64,000 nt of DNA from Nephrocerus scutellatus (taxonomy: Eukaryota; Arthropoda; Insecta; Diptera; Pipunculidae): the NCBI GenBank assembly GCA_947095585.1, contig OX352761.1, positions 66,481,823 to 66,545,822 on the forward strand, in the 5' to 3' direction. The notes below the pieces were generated by a model. The model ran no database searches. It worked only from the letters and a program-made list of their open reading frames with translations, and was not told the DNA's origin. A program made the position numbers and the translations under genes. Each line of letters starts with the position of its first letter. Position 1 is the stretch's first letter. Below are positions 10,296 to 20,187 of this stretch, piece after piece.

Positions 10296-11163
10296 GTCAA
10301 AATACGTTAACGGATACCGTTGGCGGAAACCCCTCTGGTAGGGCGGATTGCCGAAGAACAACTATAAGCGGACAAGGAGAAACCGAGGGCTTTTCCATGC
10401 CCCGTGCGTGGCGAGCATGGACGCGTCGAGCGGCACTTTCCATATAATTAAATTGTATAATTGGATTGTTATAGGTACTTACGCAGAGGGGAAAAGTGAG
10501 GTTGGAGGTGGTTGTGAGGAATTTCCTTCAAGCTGCTTATTTTCTTGTTGCCACCAGTAATCCAGCGTAATCGTGGTGATCCTCTGTTTCCAACAAGGAC
10601 TGATGCTGCGATCTTTGGTTGGATCCTGTTCCTGACCTTGCCTTTTCCTAAATTACACGATGGTTAGTACAAACATTTTGTTTAACGCCATGATGTTCAC
10701 TCGCGCGAACAGCAATTGTCATTTTTTTTCCATAAATCTTCTTTTTTTTATAAAATTTTATTGGTTTACCTCTCTGCGCCTTCCGTTATGCCTAGTATTT
10801 TTCCTTCCTTTCTTTTTTTTTTTTTTTCTTTGAAATTTTTCTAAGTTTGTTCTTTTTCCCAATTGACTTTCGTCTATAAGTTGTCTTGGTCTATATATTT
10901 TTTTTTTGTTGCTGACTTTGTTTTAGTCTTAACCGACTTGTACACTCGGCCAGCTTCTTTTCGGAAAGAGACCGGTTTTCATGCCATGGCCGACGAGAAG
11001 TCTCCGTTTGCATTTACCAATCCATATCTGTGCTAAAGTGAGACGACGCATGTTCTATTATCGGTGGTGACAACGAACTTGGTGGTTTACACGGGACTTG
11101 TGCAAGTAGAGTGACGTAAGTGTTTTTTAGGTTGGTCCGATGACCCAAACGTACACCATCACA
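10296..11163 (-). repeat. Conserved outer U3 block of the Osvaldo/Ulysses-like LTR
   Basis: This ~870-bp non-repetitive block occurs three times: here, at 27258-28130 and at 32034-32906. The first differs from the other two at roughly a dozen positions plus T-run lengths; the last two differ at one or two. In element orientation it begins TGTGATGGTGTACNTTTGGG. A 70-codon frame lacking an ATG start is preserved in all three (10348-10560) but looks incidental. Poly-T runs (10720-10910) vary in length. Its position right after pol marks it as the beginning of U3. Confidence 0.75.
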
Positions 11164-11820
11164 AAAACAGATATCCAGAATTAGCTCCCAGCTAGTTCCG
11201 GAGATCTGAGCCGATATTACACTCTGGTTTGCATCAGGTCTTTAGCATGATATGTGCCTATTAACTTTCCTCGTAAGTCTTCCAGAATATAGTATGCGGT
11301 GCCGCATTTTTCCCGAATTCGTGCTTTCAGAAATGTTGGGGATAGTTTAGCGTTAAAACGTTTCCCAAAATTGCTTTGGGCGAAATTTCGCCGCAGCACT
11401 TCCTGACCCACTTTAAAATGTACGGGTTTCGACCGGAGGTTGTACGTTCTTGCATTTCTTTCTTGGGCTTTTCGAAGATTTGTCCGTACCTCATTACGTA
11501 CTAGGGCCACTATGTCTTGCTTCGAAAGTTCCACGCAGCCTTCTTCGAGCATGTGTATTTTCCGTAGAAGCTTATAGTCGTTACCATGATTAAGCATGTG
11601 TTGACCGAAGATAACGAAATATGGACTATGTCCTGTTGATTGGTGTACGGAATTACGCAAGGCTCCATTTATATCGCTCAGGTGAACATCCCACTCGGTG
11701 TGGTTTTGACCAACGTATGCTCGCAACGCGGCGTTCACGGATCGATTCACACGTTCTGAAGCGTTCGACTGTGGCGAGTGGACCGCTGTGTAGAAATGGT
11801 GAATTCCACAGGAGGTGAGA

Positions 11821-11836
11821 ATTCATTCATTCATTC
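11821..11836. repeat. (ATTC)4 microsatellite inside the integrase frame
   Basis: Four perfect ATTC units lie in the middle of the integrase core, where the minus-strand frame reads SAEFE followed by a stop; the downstream conserved frame (GIHHFYTAVHSPQSNAS) resumes in another phase. Repeat expansion by slippage is the simplest cause of this particular break. Confidence 0.8.
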
Positions 11837-14190
11837 AAATTCAGCCGATTTAAACTGACTTCCGTTATCAGATATGATGGTTTCCGGAACGCCAAATATG
11901 TCAAATATATATTCCTTCAGGTATCCAATTATCAGGGACGAAGTGAACTTCTTTAGGGGTTTCAAAGAGGTAAACTTGGATAAATGGTCCAAGACAATTA
12001 GAATGCCTATATTGCCTTGTGTAGATCTTGGGAAAGGTCCAATTATATCTATAAACAATCTCTGAAATACCCGTTCTACTGTTGCCAACTGACCCATGGG
12101 TGGGCGTAGAATTTTGGTGGGGTATTTGGTCGTAACACATGTTTCGCATGATAGCACGTACTTCCGGACGTCTTTGACTAGCCCGGGCCAGTAGAAATAT
12201 CTTCGCAATCTTTCTAATGTCTTAGCTACTCCACCGTGTGCGGCTGACGGTGCATCATGCAACTTCTGAATCAAACCGTTTCGTAAGGCTTGCGGTACAA
12301 ATAACTTCCAACACGATTTTACATGCTCTGGATGGTCGTCAAGGAAACAGGTCCGATGATAGACATACTTATCTATCACTTGTAAATCAGGAGAATTTGC
12401 TGGGTTTCCGGAAACTCTAGAACGTAAATCCTGGTATTCGGTCGAATCGAACTCGTTCGATTCCAGATCAATCAAAGACTCATCCGTTGTGACGATGGCG
12501 GCTAAATCCTTAGTCGACGCCGAAAAGACGCGAGAAAGAGCGTCTGGAACCATGTTTGCACTTCCCTTGCGGTGTTGAATATCAAACACATAACCCTGCA
12601 ACTTGAGAGCCCATCGAGCGAGTCTGCCATTCAGGTCAGTTTGTCTCATAAGCCAAGCTGGCATGATCGGTTATTATAGTAAAAGTCTGTCCTTCAACAT
12701 ATTGACGGAACTTTTTAACAGCTAATACCGCTGCAAGACATTCCAACTCTGTAACCGAATCATTACGCTGAGCCTTGTTCAGCTTTTGCGACATGTAGGC
12801 TATGGGTACTTCGATCCCTTGTTGCTGAGATTTTATCTGGATCCGTTTGCAAGGTCCCATGTCCAATTATGTAACCCAGGTATTTGACCTCTTTTAACAG
12901 GAATCTACTTTTGCTTACATTGATAGTTAGTCCTGCTTTCCGAAGCAAAAGAGCGACCTCCTTCAAAAGCGAAATATGGGAATCAAAATAGGCCGATACC
13001 AATAATAGATCGTCTAAGTAAACAAAGACCTTCTCTTTGAGTTGATTCGGGATGACTTTGTCCATTAATCGGCACATCGTTTGCGGTGCGTTGCACAGCC
13101 CAAACGGCATCACAGCGAACTGATATAGTGGACGATTTGGCACCGTGAACGCAGTCTTTTCTCGGGAAGACTTTTCGAGTGGGATTTGCCAAAAGGCGTG
13201 TTTTAAGTCTAGACTGGAAATACAGTTAGCTTTCGGCAATCGGCTTAAAATTCCTTCTATTTACCGTCACTGAATTCACCTTTCTACTATCAAGGCACAA
13301 TCGCACTTTATCAGGCTTACGTACAAGAACAACCGGCGACGACCACGCACTGCTTGATTCTTCAATAACTCCTAGCGCTAACATTTGGTCGAGCTCTTTA
13401 CCCATCAGCTGTTCAATCGCTGGAGAAATCGGGAGATGCCTTTGCTTGATTGGTTTTGCATCTTTGGTATCAATGCTGTGTTCGATTAAATTCGTCTTCC
13501 CAAGTCCTTCTAATTCAAATGATGGAAATAATCGTTTCGCGGTTTCAAGTTTGCGTAGTTGAGCTACGGTCCAAGCATGTGTCGACTCTTCGGATGTCGT
13601 AGGCAAAGGCGCATTCAGTTCACTTACGATCTGTGGGGCTACTCTGAAAGCCTTCCAAAAGTCAACTCCCAAATACAGGTCTTGATACAACTCTGGGATA
13701 ACAAAGAATTCCAAGGCGTGAGTGTCGTCTTTGAACGTCACATCCAACCAGATGCTACCACAAACCTTTTGGGATTTACCGTCAGCTGTTCTGACACTAG
13801 ATCTGAATTTCGCTAATTTGCGACCGTCCAAGAGTACTGACTTAGCCAGGGCAGCTCCTATGCAACTGATCGAAGCGCCACTGTCCAGTAGTCCCAGAAC
13901 CTTTGAACCCATAAGGCCAACTTGCGCGTAGGGCCTCATGTCGGAATCTATTGTAAGTATGGACGAAATTAGCTTCTTCTGGGTTGTCCGTATCTTAATC
14001 CAAAAGTTGTGCATACGCATTGAGGAACGAGACTTCTTTTTACTCATATTATTGCCAAATAATTCAGTTCGCTTTAGCTTATCATCATGCAATCCCCAGT
14101 GCAATGGTTTATGAGTAGACAATATTGGTTTACCAACTGGAACTCCTTCGGTCTCTAATACAGTTGGTGGAGAAGATAAAGATGAAGAAA

Positions 14191-15829
14191 TTATTTCGGA
14201 TGCCTGCTGGTGTACTTGCAAACATCCTTCTGCCGGTTTTCCGGATTCGAGCATTTATGGCAATTTGGTTTGTAAGTATCGACTGCTCCACACCCGTAGC
14301 AGAATACTCGCCGCTGCTTTACGCATTCTTGATAACCGTGTCCCCGCTCATCACAGTTCCAACATTTGAATGGTCTTCGCTCACTCAACCGGCACTAGGC
14401 TGCCATCTCTTTCTCCGTGGATAGATCTGGTGTTCTTCTGCCGGGGGCCAATTCGGATACTAGCCGCCTCGGTGGAAAGGGTTTTGTGAAGCTCGAGTGA
14501 CAACGGAAATCGTCAAAGAAATTTTCATGTCTTCGACATGCTCGACGAAGGTGAGATAATGTGGTTATGTCCGAATGCAACAACTCTAATCTAATATCTG
14601 GCTTCAGATTTCTAAGCACGCTTTCTACTAATTCGTGTTCTGACATCGCGGATTGCAGTCGGTCCGCCAAGGTCATAATCGATTCGAGAAATTGATCGAA
14701 TGATTCGCGATCGGATTGTTTTCTATTTCTGATTGCCTCTTTGATGTCATAATCCGTCCGAAAGTCGTTGTATTGCTGTTTTAAAGCCCCGCAAATGTCT
14801 TGCCAAACTAAGAAACGTACGCTACGGTGGTATCGCCAATACCAGTCGCGAGCCTTTTCTTCAAATAAGACATGAATGTTTTGACACAGTGCCGGGAAAT
14901 TACCTTGGAGTGACTGTTGGGTCAAAGAGGTTACACGGTAAATAAATTCCGCTACCGTGATACCATCTCTGGATCCATCAAACTTTAGCCTCCAATTGAC
15001 AATGGTCTTTGCGACCGAATCAGAATGGGCATTGGAAGTTCCTGACCAAACAGGCGGTCCATGTGCGAATGTAGGAAGGTCGTTCTCTTCATTCCAAAAA
15101 TGAACTTTCTGATTGGGCCCCCGAGATCTTCTGTCACCTCCACGTACATCTGAAAAGGGTAGGTCTTCAGGCCAATCTGGTTCGCTCCTAATAAGGGAGT
15201 TAGCTGGAGTGACCGGAAAAGTTGGGTTATTATGTTTCGTAATGAAACCGGACAATGATTCGGTAATCATCCCTCCTACTACGGAACGAATTTCTTGCAT
15301 TGTACTGTCGCGATGAGCTACTAGCGCATCTTGGACCAAGTTCTGGACACGAGTAAAATCGAGGGGACTTTTATTACGCCCCGGGTGACGATTACTAGAA
15401 TGAGTGTTCGATCTCTGTAGCTGTTCGTTACAGGCGAGAGTTGTCTGTGCTTCGACATTATCTGCCGGTAACACAGTAGTCAATCTTGACCTCGAGCGGG
15501 TTGTAGGAATCGGTTTTCGGAATCGCACCTCGTTCAGTTGCGTCCCCTGGTTGTGCTACAACCGCAGACGGATTTGCTGAGGCGCCCAGAAGCTCATTCA
15601 CGGGTGCCTTCACCGGTACTGAATCGCGACCAGATATGAAAATCTCGCTTCTACAAACCGGACATGTTGTGTGCCTTTCCAGCCAGGAATCTAGGCAGAG
15701 CCTATGAAACATGTGTGCACATGAAGTGATTTCAATTATGGAGTGATCGGCTATCTCCAAGTTGCAGATCGCGCAACTAGGGTTATCCGCTATAACGGAT
15801 AAGTTATCACCCCTGTGTCTCACAGCCAT
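14191..15829 (-). pseudogene. gag: RING-H2 domain joined to Gag of the Osvaldo/Ulysses-like element
   Basis: The first ATG with coding support is at 15829. Residues 19-59 form a complete RING-H2 finger: Cys19, Cys22, Cys37, His39, His42, Cys45, Cys56, Cys59 (C-x2-C-x14-C-x-H-x2-H-x2-C-x10-C-x2-C). RING-H2 fingers bind two zinc ions and usually recruit ubiquitin-conjugating enzymes. This frame runs to 15458. The Gag frame is one base out and opens at about 15552, with no ATG before its conserved part, so a one-base indel within 15552-15458 appears to have split a RING-Gag fusion. Gag follows (NWRLKFDGSRDGITVAEFIY, then FEEKARDWYWRYHRSVRFL and SDRESFDQFLESIMTLADRL, a typical gypsy capsid core). 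An in-frame TAG at 14397-14395 comes just before two zinc knuckles: CWNCDERGHGYQEC, and CYGCGAVDTYKPNC, which lacks the usual His. It ends at 14191 inside Pol. Confidence 0.8.
14236..14242 (-). promoter_or_regulatory. Candidate -1 ribosomal frameshift heptamer at the gag-pol overlap
   Basis: On the minus strand the heptamer GGAAAAC lies within the gag-pol overlap and is read by Gag as G GAA AAC. Pol is in the -1 frame and open from 14254, so slippage here would join the two frames. A AAC is an efficient A-site slip, but the P-site triplet GGA is not a perfect XXX, so this is a suggestion. No downstream structure was computed. Confidence 0.35.
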
Positions 15830-16713
15830 TATAGAGAGATATATTACTTTAAATACAAGGGAATGTACTAACTGGAACAAAAAAAAATTCACCGCAACTG
15901 TCGAAGGGAAAATCACCGTTGATGAGATGATTGACCAGCAAAGGAATTTCCGATAAGATATAAAATATAGATACTAAAAGCTAATGTGCTATTATTTAAC
16001 GATTTACCGAACTTAATTGTACTCAAAAAAAATTTTTACTTGACTCAGTTCCTCTCTCTCCTGGCTCTTCAGTAGGTTGGTCGACCAGGAAAAAACTCAT
16101 TAAGTATATTGGGTGGAATCAGTGGACCATCAGGCTACTAGCCGCTAGATACAACATGGTAGAGAACTATTCCCTAAATTCCAATGCTGTCTATTAGCTC
16201 GTTTAACCCAACCACCGTCATTTGCTGTTCCTCCCAAAAGATCATTCCCTTTAGTTGATAATTCAAAAAAAAAACTTCGCTTATTGGTCAGTGTTTCAGG
16301 TATAGCTGAACAATTCACTGCGTTCCAATAGTACATTCTTATTGTCCAACCTTTGTCAGGATGCACAAAAAAAATATAAACGCATCCTTTGATCAATTCA
16401 AATCAAGTTACCACTGATTCGACCTACTGGTCAGCATATTCATACCATCATGAACGTTCAGCTGCATTCTGAATAGGCTTACAGGGTGTGTCGATTTATT
16501 TATAATTACCTTGATGAAAATGAGTAGAGGTTTTTGGGGGCCGCAAAGAACATAGGATGAACGTGGGGACCTTTGGTCGGGACCTTCACTAAAGCAGACT
16601 GCCAGCTATTCCGAAAAGCCCCAGTTCGACCCTTACACTCAGCGGTGACCACCCAAAAAAATTTAGGGCCATACCCAAAAGAAATTTGACCTAAAGTCAA
16701 ACCTCATCGGATC
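15830..16713 (-). other. 5' leader of the Osvaldo/Ulysses-like element
   Basis: This 0.88-kb stretch lies between the primer-binding site and the RING-Gag start. Short frames on the minus strand (16396-16145 and 16700-16506) have no recognisable domain, and nothing suggests a separate gene. It probably holds packaging and dimerisation signals, which cannot be recognised by eye. Confidence 0.5.
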
Positions 16714-16737
16714 GTTCGAGCCCCACGTTGGGCGCCA
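16714..16737 (-). other. Primer-binding site for tRNA-Lys
   Basis: The plus strand reads GTTCGAGCCCCACGTTGGGC followed by GCCA, the 3' end of fly tRNA-Lys(CUU) including the CCA tail. The minus strand is therefore TGGCGCCCAACGTGGGGC followed by TCGAAC, a 24-base primer-binding site for first-strand synthesis of a minus-strand element. It directly abuts the 5' LTR. Confidence 0.9.
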
Positions 16738-17074
16738 CCTTCGTTAAACCGAGATGATTTGAGGCGAAGACGCAACTTCGCTCGGCATTACAACCGAATG
16801 CCGTATGGTGGGGCTGAAGCAGCGTGCACGTCTAGTTCGGCTCTTGCTAGCTCGCCGGATTGGGAGGGGGTTATTTGCCGCCAGCCACACACCGTCCTCA
16901 TTGACAGAAAAAAATATTTTGTAGTTACGTGCACAAAAAAAAAAAAAAAAAACCCTGGAGAGACAACTAAGAGCAGAATGCCTTCCCTGGTTATCTGGTC
17001 CGACCAACCCCGGACGCCATTGCGGAGAGAAGGGACTGAGTCAAATAATAAATAATAATTCTCTACTCGGTCAT

Positions 17075-17082
17075 TTTTATAC
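17075..17082 (-). promoter_or_regulatory. Candidate TATA box in the 5' LTR
   Basis: The minus strand reads TATAAAAA between the satellite portion of U3 and the R-U5 segment, the expected place for the LTR core promoter. The corresponding ~165 bp are absent from the 3' LTR. No start site was mapped. Confidence 0.4.
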
Positions 17083-17186
17083 AAAACGTTATAAATTTAT
17101 TCCTCTTTTCCTTCCTCTTTTTTTTTTGTTTATATATAGATAGTATTCATACGCTTAAAATAAAAACAATTCAGTACTGTTCCGCA

Positions 17187-18320
17187 AATGTAGTGTATGT
17201 GTGTATTATATATATATATAGATAAGGTAGAAATAACTAAGTAAGGCTAAGTATATTTAAGTAAGGCTAAGTAAATGTAGTGCATGGGTGTATTATATAT
17301 ATATATAGAGATAAGGTAGAAATAACCAAGTAAGGCTAAGTATACTTAAGTAAGGCTAAGTAAATGTAGTGCATGTGTGTATTATATATATATATAGATA
17401 AGGTAGAAATAACTAAGTAAGGCTAAGTATACTTAAGTAAGGCTAAGTATACTTAAGTAAGGCTAAGTATATTTAAGTAAGGCTAAGTAAATGTAGTGCA
17501 TGTGTGTATTATATACATATATAGAGATAAGGTAGAAATAACCAAGTAAGGTTAAGTATACTTAAGTAAGGCTAAGTATACTTAAGTAAGGCTAAGTAAA
17601 TGTAGTGTAGGTGAGTACTATATATATATAGAGATAAGGTAGAAACAACTAAGTAAGGCTAAGTATACTTAAGTAAGGCTAAGTTAATGTAGTGTATGTG
17701 TGTATTATATATATATATAGAGATAAGGTAGAAATAACCAAGTAAGGCTAAGTATACTTAAGTAAGGCTAAGTAAATGTAGTGCATGTGTGTATTATATA
17801 TATATTTAGAGATAAGGTAGAAATAACCAAGTTAGGCTAAGTATACTTAAGTAAGGCTAAGTATACTTAAGTAAGGCTAAGTAAATGTAGTGTAGGTGAG
17901 TACTATATATATATAGAGATAAGGTAGAAATAACTAAGTAAGGCTAAGTATACTTAAGTAAGGCTAAGTATACTTAAGTAAGGCTAAGTAAATGTAGTGT
18001 CGGTGTGTACTATATATATATAGAGATAAGGTGGAAATAATTAAGTATGGCTAAGTATACTTAAGTAAGGCTAAGTAAATGTAGTGTATGTGTGTATTAT
18101 ATATATATAAGAATAATGTTCATATGATTAGGTGATATATTTAAGTAAGGCTAGGCTCATGTAGTGCGTGTTTGTTTTTAAATATGAAAAAAAATAATGT
18201 TCATATGATTAGGTAATAAAGGTAAGTAAGGCTAGGCTCATGTAGTGCGTGGTTGTTTTATATATATATATGTAAGAATAATGTTCATATGATTAGGTAA
18301 TATATTTAAGTAAGGCTAGG
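17187..18320. repeat. LTR satellite arrays in the 5' LTR (inner portion)
   Basis: These are the same two repeat types as at 8943-10295: TA-run/AAGTAAGGCTAAGTATACTT units from 17187 to about 18105, then the AATGTTCATATGATTAGG type to 18320, where the errantivirus inserted at GCTAGG. The first type occupies about 0.92 kb here against 0.76 kb in the other LTR, showing array length change since insertion. Confidence 0.88.
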
Positions 18321-19051
18321 TGTTAACATAGAGAATATCCCACTACAGGCACCCGTTATAATATAGAAATACTGAATAACAATATAAGATATTCACAGTA
18401 TGTAATCACATAATCACATAGAATAAGAATAATGTAAATGCGATCCAACTTCATATCTTGTTTACCAATTTCACAACATGATGAAATCATCTTGTTTACT
18501 ACTTTAACATTCAAGGCCAATCTTATCTCACAATACGAATTTTGTCAACATGTTTACCATCTTCAATTCAAGGCCAATTAATGATCAAAACGCCAGATGG
18601 TCAATTACGACGAATTTAGATATTTATTCAAAACATGCTAGAACATTAAAACAACCTTATCTCAAATCAGATCTAAGACAATAACATGTTTACGTCCTCA
18701 AAGACGAAAACAAGTTCAAAGTCCAAAACTATTTCACAACACAAGTTGGATCACATAACAAAATAAGTATATAGAAATAAGTATAAAAGCAGAAGCATTC
18801 AGTATTCATTATTCATTAAGTATCCGGGATTCATTAAGTTTCCATCCAACATTCATTAAGTATCTGGTATTCATTAAGTTAACGGATTGTATTATTAACA
18901 CTTCCATTCTACAAATTTATACACAGTGATACAGGATATAGAATCATTCAATAAAGATATTGTCTTAAATAATTTTCTTGTGACTTGTAATATTATTTTA
19001 ATAAAGAAAGATCTTTTTTAAAATTTACTAAGTTACATTGAAAACATAATT
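18321..19051 (+). mobile_element. Errantivirus 5' LTR (731 bp)
   Basis: It starts TGTTAACATAGAGAATATCC and ends AAAACATAATT, sharing its last base with the primer-binding site. It includes a TATA box, four imperfect ATTCATTAAGTATC repeats at about 18805-18885, and AATAAAG words near 18950 and 19000 that could serve as polyadenylation signals. It is matched by 26165-26895 and 30941-31671. Confidence 0.92.
18782..18803 (+). promoter_or_regulatory. LTR core promoter: TATA box and initiator-like TCAGT
   Basis: TATAAAA at 18782-18788 is followed at 18799-18803 by TCAGT, the arthropod initiator consensus. This arrangement fits the LTR promoter of a gypsy-type element; transcription would start near 18801. 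Confidence 0.6.
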
Positions 19052-19070
19052 GGCGCAGTCGGTAGGATAG
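19051..19070 (+). other. Primer-binding site for tRNA-Ser
   Basis: TGGCGCAGTCGGTAGGAT directly after the LTR is complementary to the 3' end of tRNA-Ser (acceptor stem CGACUGC, discriminator G, CCA). tRNA-Ser is the primer recalled for the 17.6/297 group of errantiviruses. Confidence 0.85.
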
Positions 19071-19130
19071 TGCTAAGTCAACTAAGACTTATTTTTTTTA
19101 AAAAATTTAAAGCACTCCACAACAACAAAA

Positions 19131-19600
19131 GTGAAAAAAAAATTTCTACAGCAGAAGTGCAGAAATTTCACAAAATTCTACGAAAATTATTGCATTATTC
19201 GCAATAATAGTGAACAAAATTTCTACAGCAGAAGTGCAGAAATTTCACAAAATTCTACGAAAATTATTGCATTATTCGCAATAATAGTGAACAAAATTTC
19301 TACAGCAGAAGTGCAGAAATTTCACAAAATTCTACGAAAAATTATTGCATTAATCGCAATAATAGTGAACAAAATTTCTACAGCAGAAGTGCAGAAATTA
19401 CACAAAATTCTACGAAAGTTATAGCATTATTCGCAATAATAGTGAAAAAAAATTTCTACAGCAGAAGTGCAGAAATTTCACAAAATTCTACGAAAAATTA
19501 TTGCATTATTCGCAATAATAGTGAACAAAATTTCTACAGCAGAAGTGCAGAAATTTTACAAATATTTTTACAAAAATAATTACATTATTCACAAAAATAA
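19131..19600 (+). repeat. Six ~78-bp direct repeats in the errantivirus leader
   Basis: Units begin GTGAACAAAATTTCTACAGC at about 19131, 19210, 19287, 19365, 19442 and 19521 and contain AGAAGTGCAGAAATTTCAC and ATTATTGCATTATTCGCAAT. They are 90% or more identical. Tandem repeats in the leader before gag occur in several retroelements; a role in packaging or translation is possible but unproven. Confidence 0.9.
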
Positions 19601-19810
19601 GTGAACCATTTTTATAAACATTTTTACAAAAATAATTACATTATTCACAAAAATAAGTGAACCATTTTTAAAAAAACATTTTTACAAAAATAATTACATC
19701 ATTTACAAAAATTAGTGAACCATTTTTACAAACACTTTTTTACAAAAATAATCGCATTATTCACAAAAATAAGTGAAAAATTTTACGAACATTTTCTACA
19801 AAATAAAGAA
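19600..19810 (+). repeat. Four ~58-bp direct repeats in the errantivirus leader
   Basis: Units starting GTGAACCATTTTTA, with TTTTTACAAAAATAATTACA and TTATTCACAAAAATAA, follow directly on the 78-bp repeats and look like a shortened derivative of them. Downstream, 19850-19990 has three further short repeats around GCAGCATCATTAGAAGACAA. Confidence 0.8.
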
Positions 19811-20187
19811 CATTAACAAAATAAACTATTGGTCAAATCAACATAAAGAAGACGAATCAAAGACAATTATCCGCAGCATCATTAGAAAACAAATCAAAGA
19901 CGCTTCTCCGCAGCATCATTAGAAGACAAATAAAAGACGATTATTCACAATATCACTAGAAGACAAATTAAAGACGATTCAACATAATAAATTAACAAAG
20001 AACATCAATCAATATTTATCATCAAATTGCTGATCTGAAAATTAAATCAAGGTGAAATCATAGACATTTTTACTATTAAAAAATATATACACTATTTAAA
20101 TAATTTTTAACAAATATATTATATATATAAAATATAAGGTTACTTTATTTTTTTTATTATTACAAACAAATATTTAATAAAATCAAA

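Larger units (their letters stand above)
8643..11163 (-). mobile_element. 3' LTR of the Osvaldo/Ulysses-like element (2521 bp)
   Basis: In element orientation it reads: a conserved unique block (11163 to about 10296), an 83-bp satellite (about 10295-9705), a 22/86-bp satellite (9700-8943) and a unique R-U5 segment (8942-8643). It starts 54 bp after the pol stop. Segment 8658-8940 matches 16738-17020, and 10296-11163 matches 27258-28130, which identifies the two LTRs. Compared with the 5' LTR this copy lacks the roughly 165 bp (17020-17187) that hold the candidate TATA box, so satellite directly abuts R-U5 at 8940. It ends CATTACA followed by AATT. Confidence 0.75.
11217..14254 (-). pseudogene. 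pol: Osvaldo/Ulysses-like Pol (PR-RT-RNase H-integrase), broken
   Basis: Pol opens at 14254 in the -1 frame relative to Gag, overlapping it by about 64 bases. Protease: LLDSGASISCIG near 13890, with the DSGA active site. RT: SSAWSSPVVLVRKPDKVRLC near 13330, a frame change near 13235, then SSLDLKHAFWQIPL, MPFGLCNAPQTMCRLMDK and VYLDDLLLVS (YLDD box) near 13040. Between about 12870 and 12830 the sequence jumps to IPIAYMSQKLNKAQ of RNase H, so the RT connection domain and the first RNase H Asp block are deleted. Integrase: HHCC finger (HDAPSAAHGG, then CETC), first Asp in IDIIGPFPRS near 12060, second in ISDNGSQFKS near 11860, third acidic residue in SNASERVNRS near 11745. A tetranucleotide run at 11821-11836 breaks the frame between the second and third. 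The C terminus reads to a TAA at 11217. It is non-functional as it stands. Confidence 0.85.
16738..18320 (-). mobile_element. 5' LTR of the Osvaldo/Ulysses-like element, inner part
   Basis: This part contains R-U5 (16738-17036), a presumed core promoter region (17037-17186) and satellite (17187-18320). The LTR continues beyond the nested errantivirus at 26902-28130. The junction with the primer site lacks the 15 bases (TGATAGTTCATTACA on the minus strand) that close the 3' LTR. The two ends of the missing piece share TG, so a small deletion here is likely. Runs of A at 16935-16952 differ in length from the other LTR. Confidence 0.7.

Noticed and set aside
10348..10560. 70-codon frame repeated in the three U3 blocks
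   Set aside because: It starts with TTG, runs antisense to the element, and matches no family; it is incidental to LTR sequence.
16714..16737. tRNA-Lys 3' end on the plus strand
   Set aside because: Only the last ~24 bases including CCA are present, and they abut an LTR. It is a primer-binding site, not a tRNA gene.
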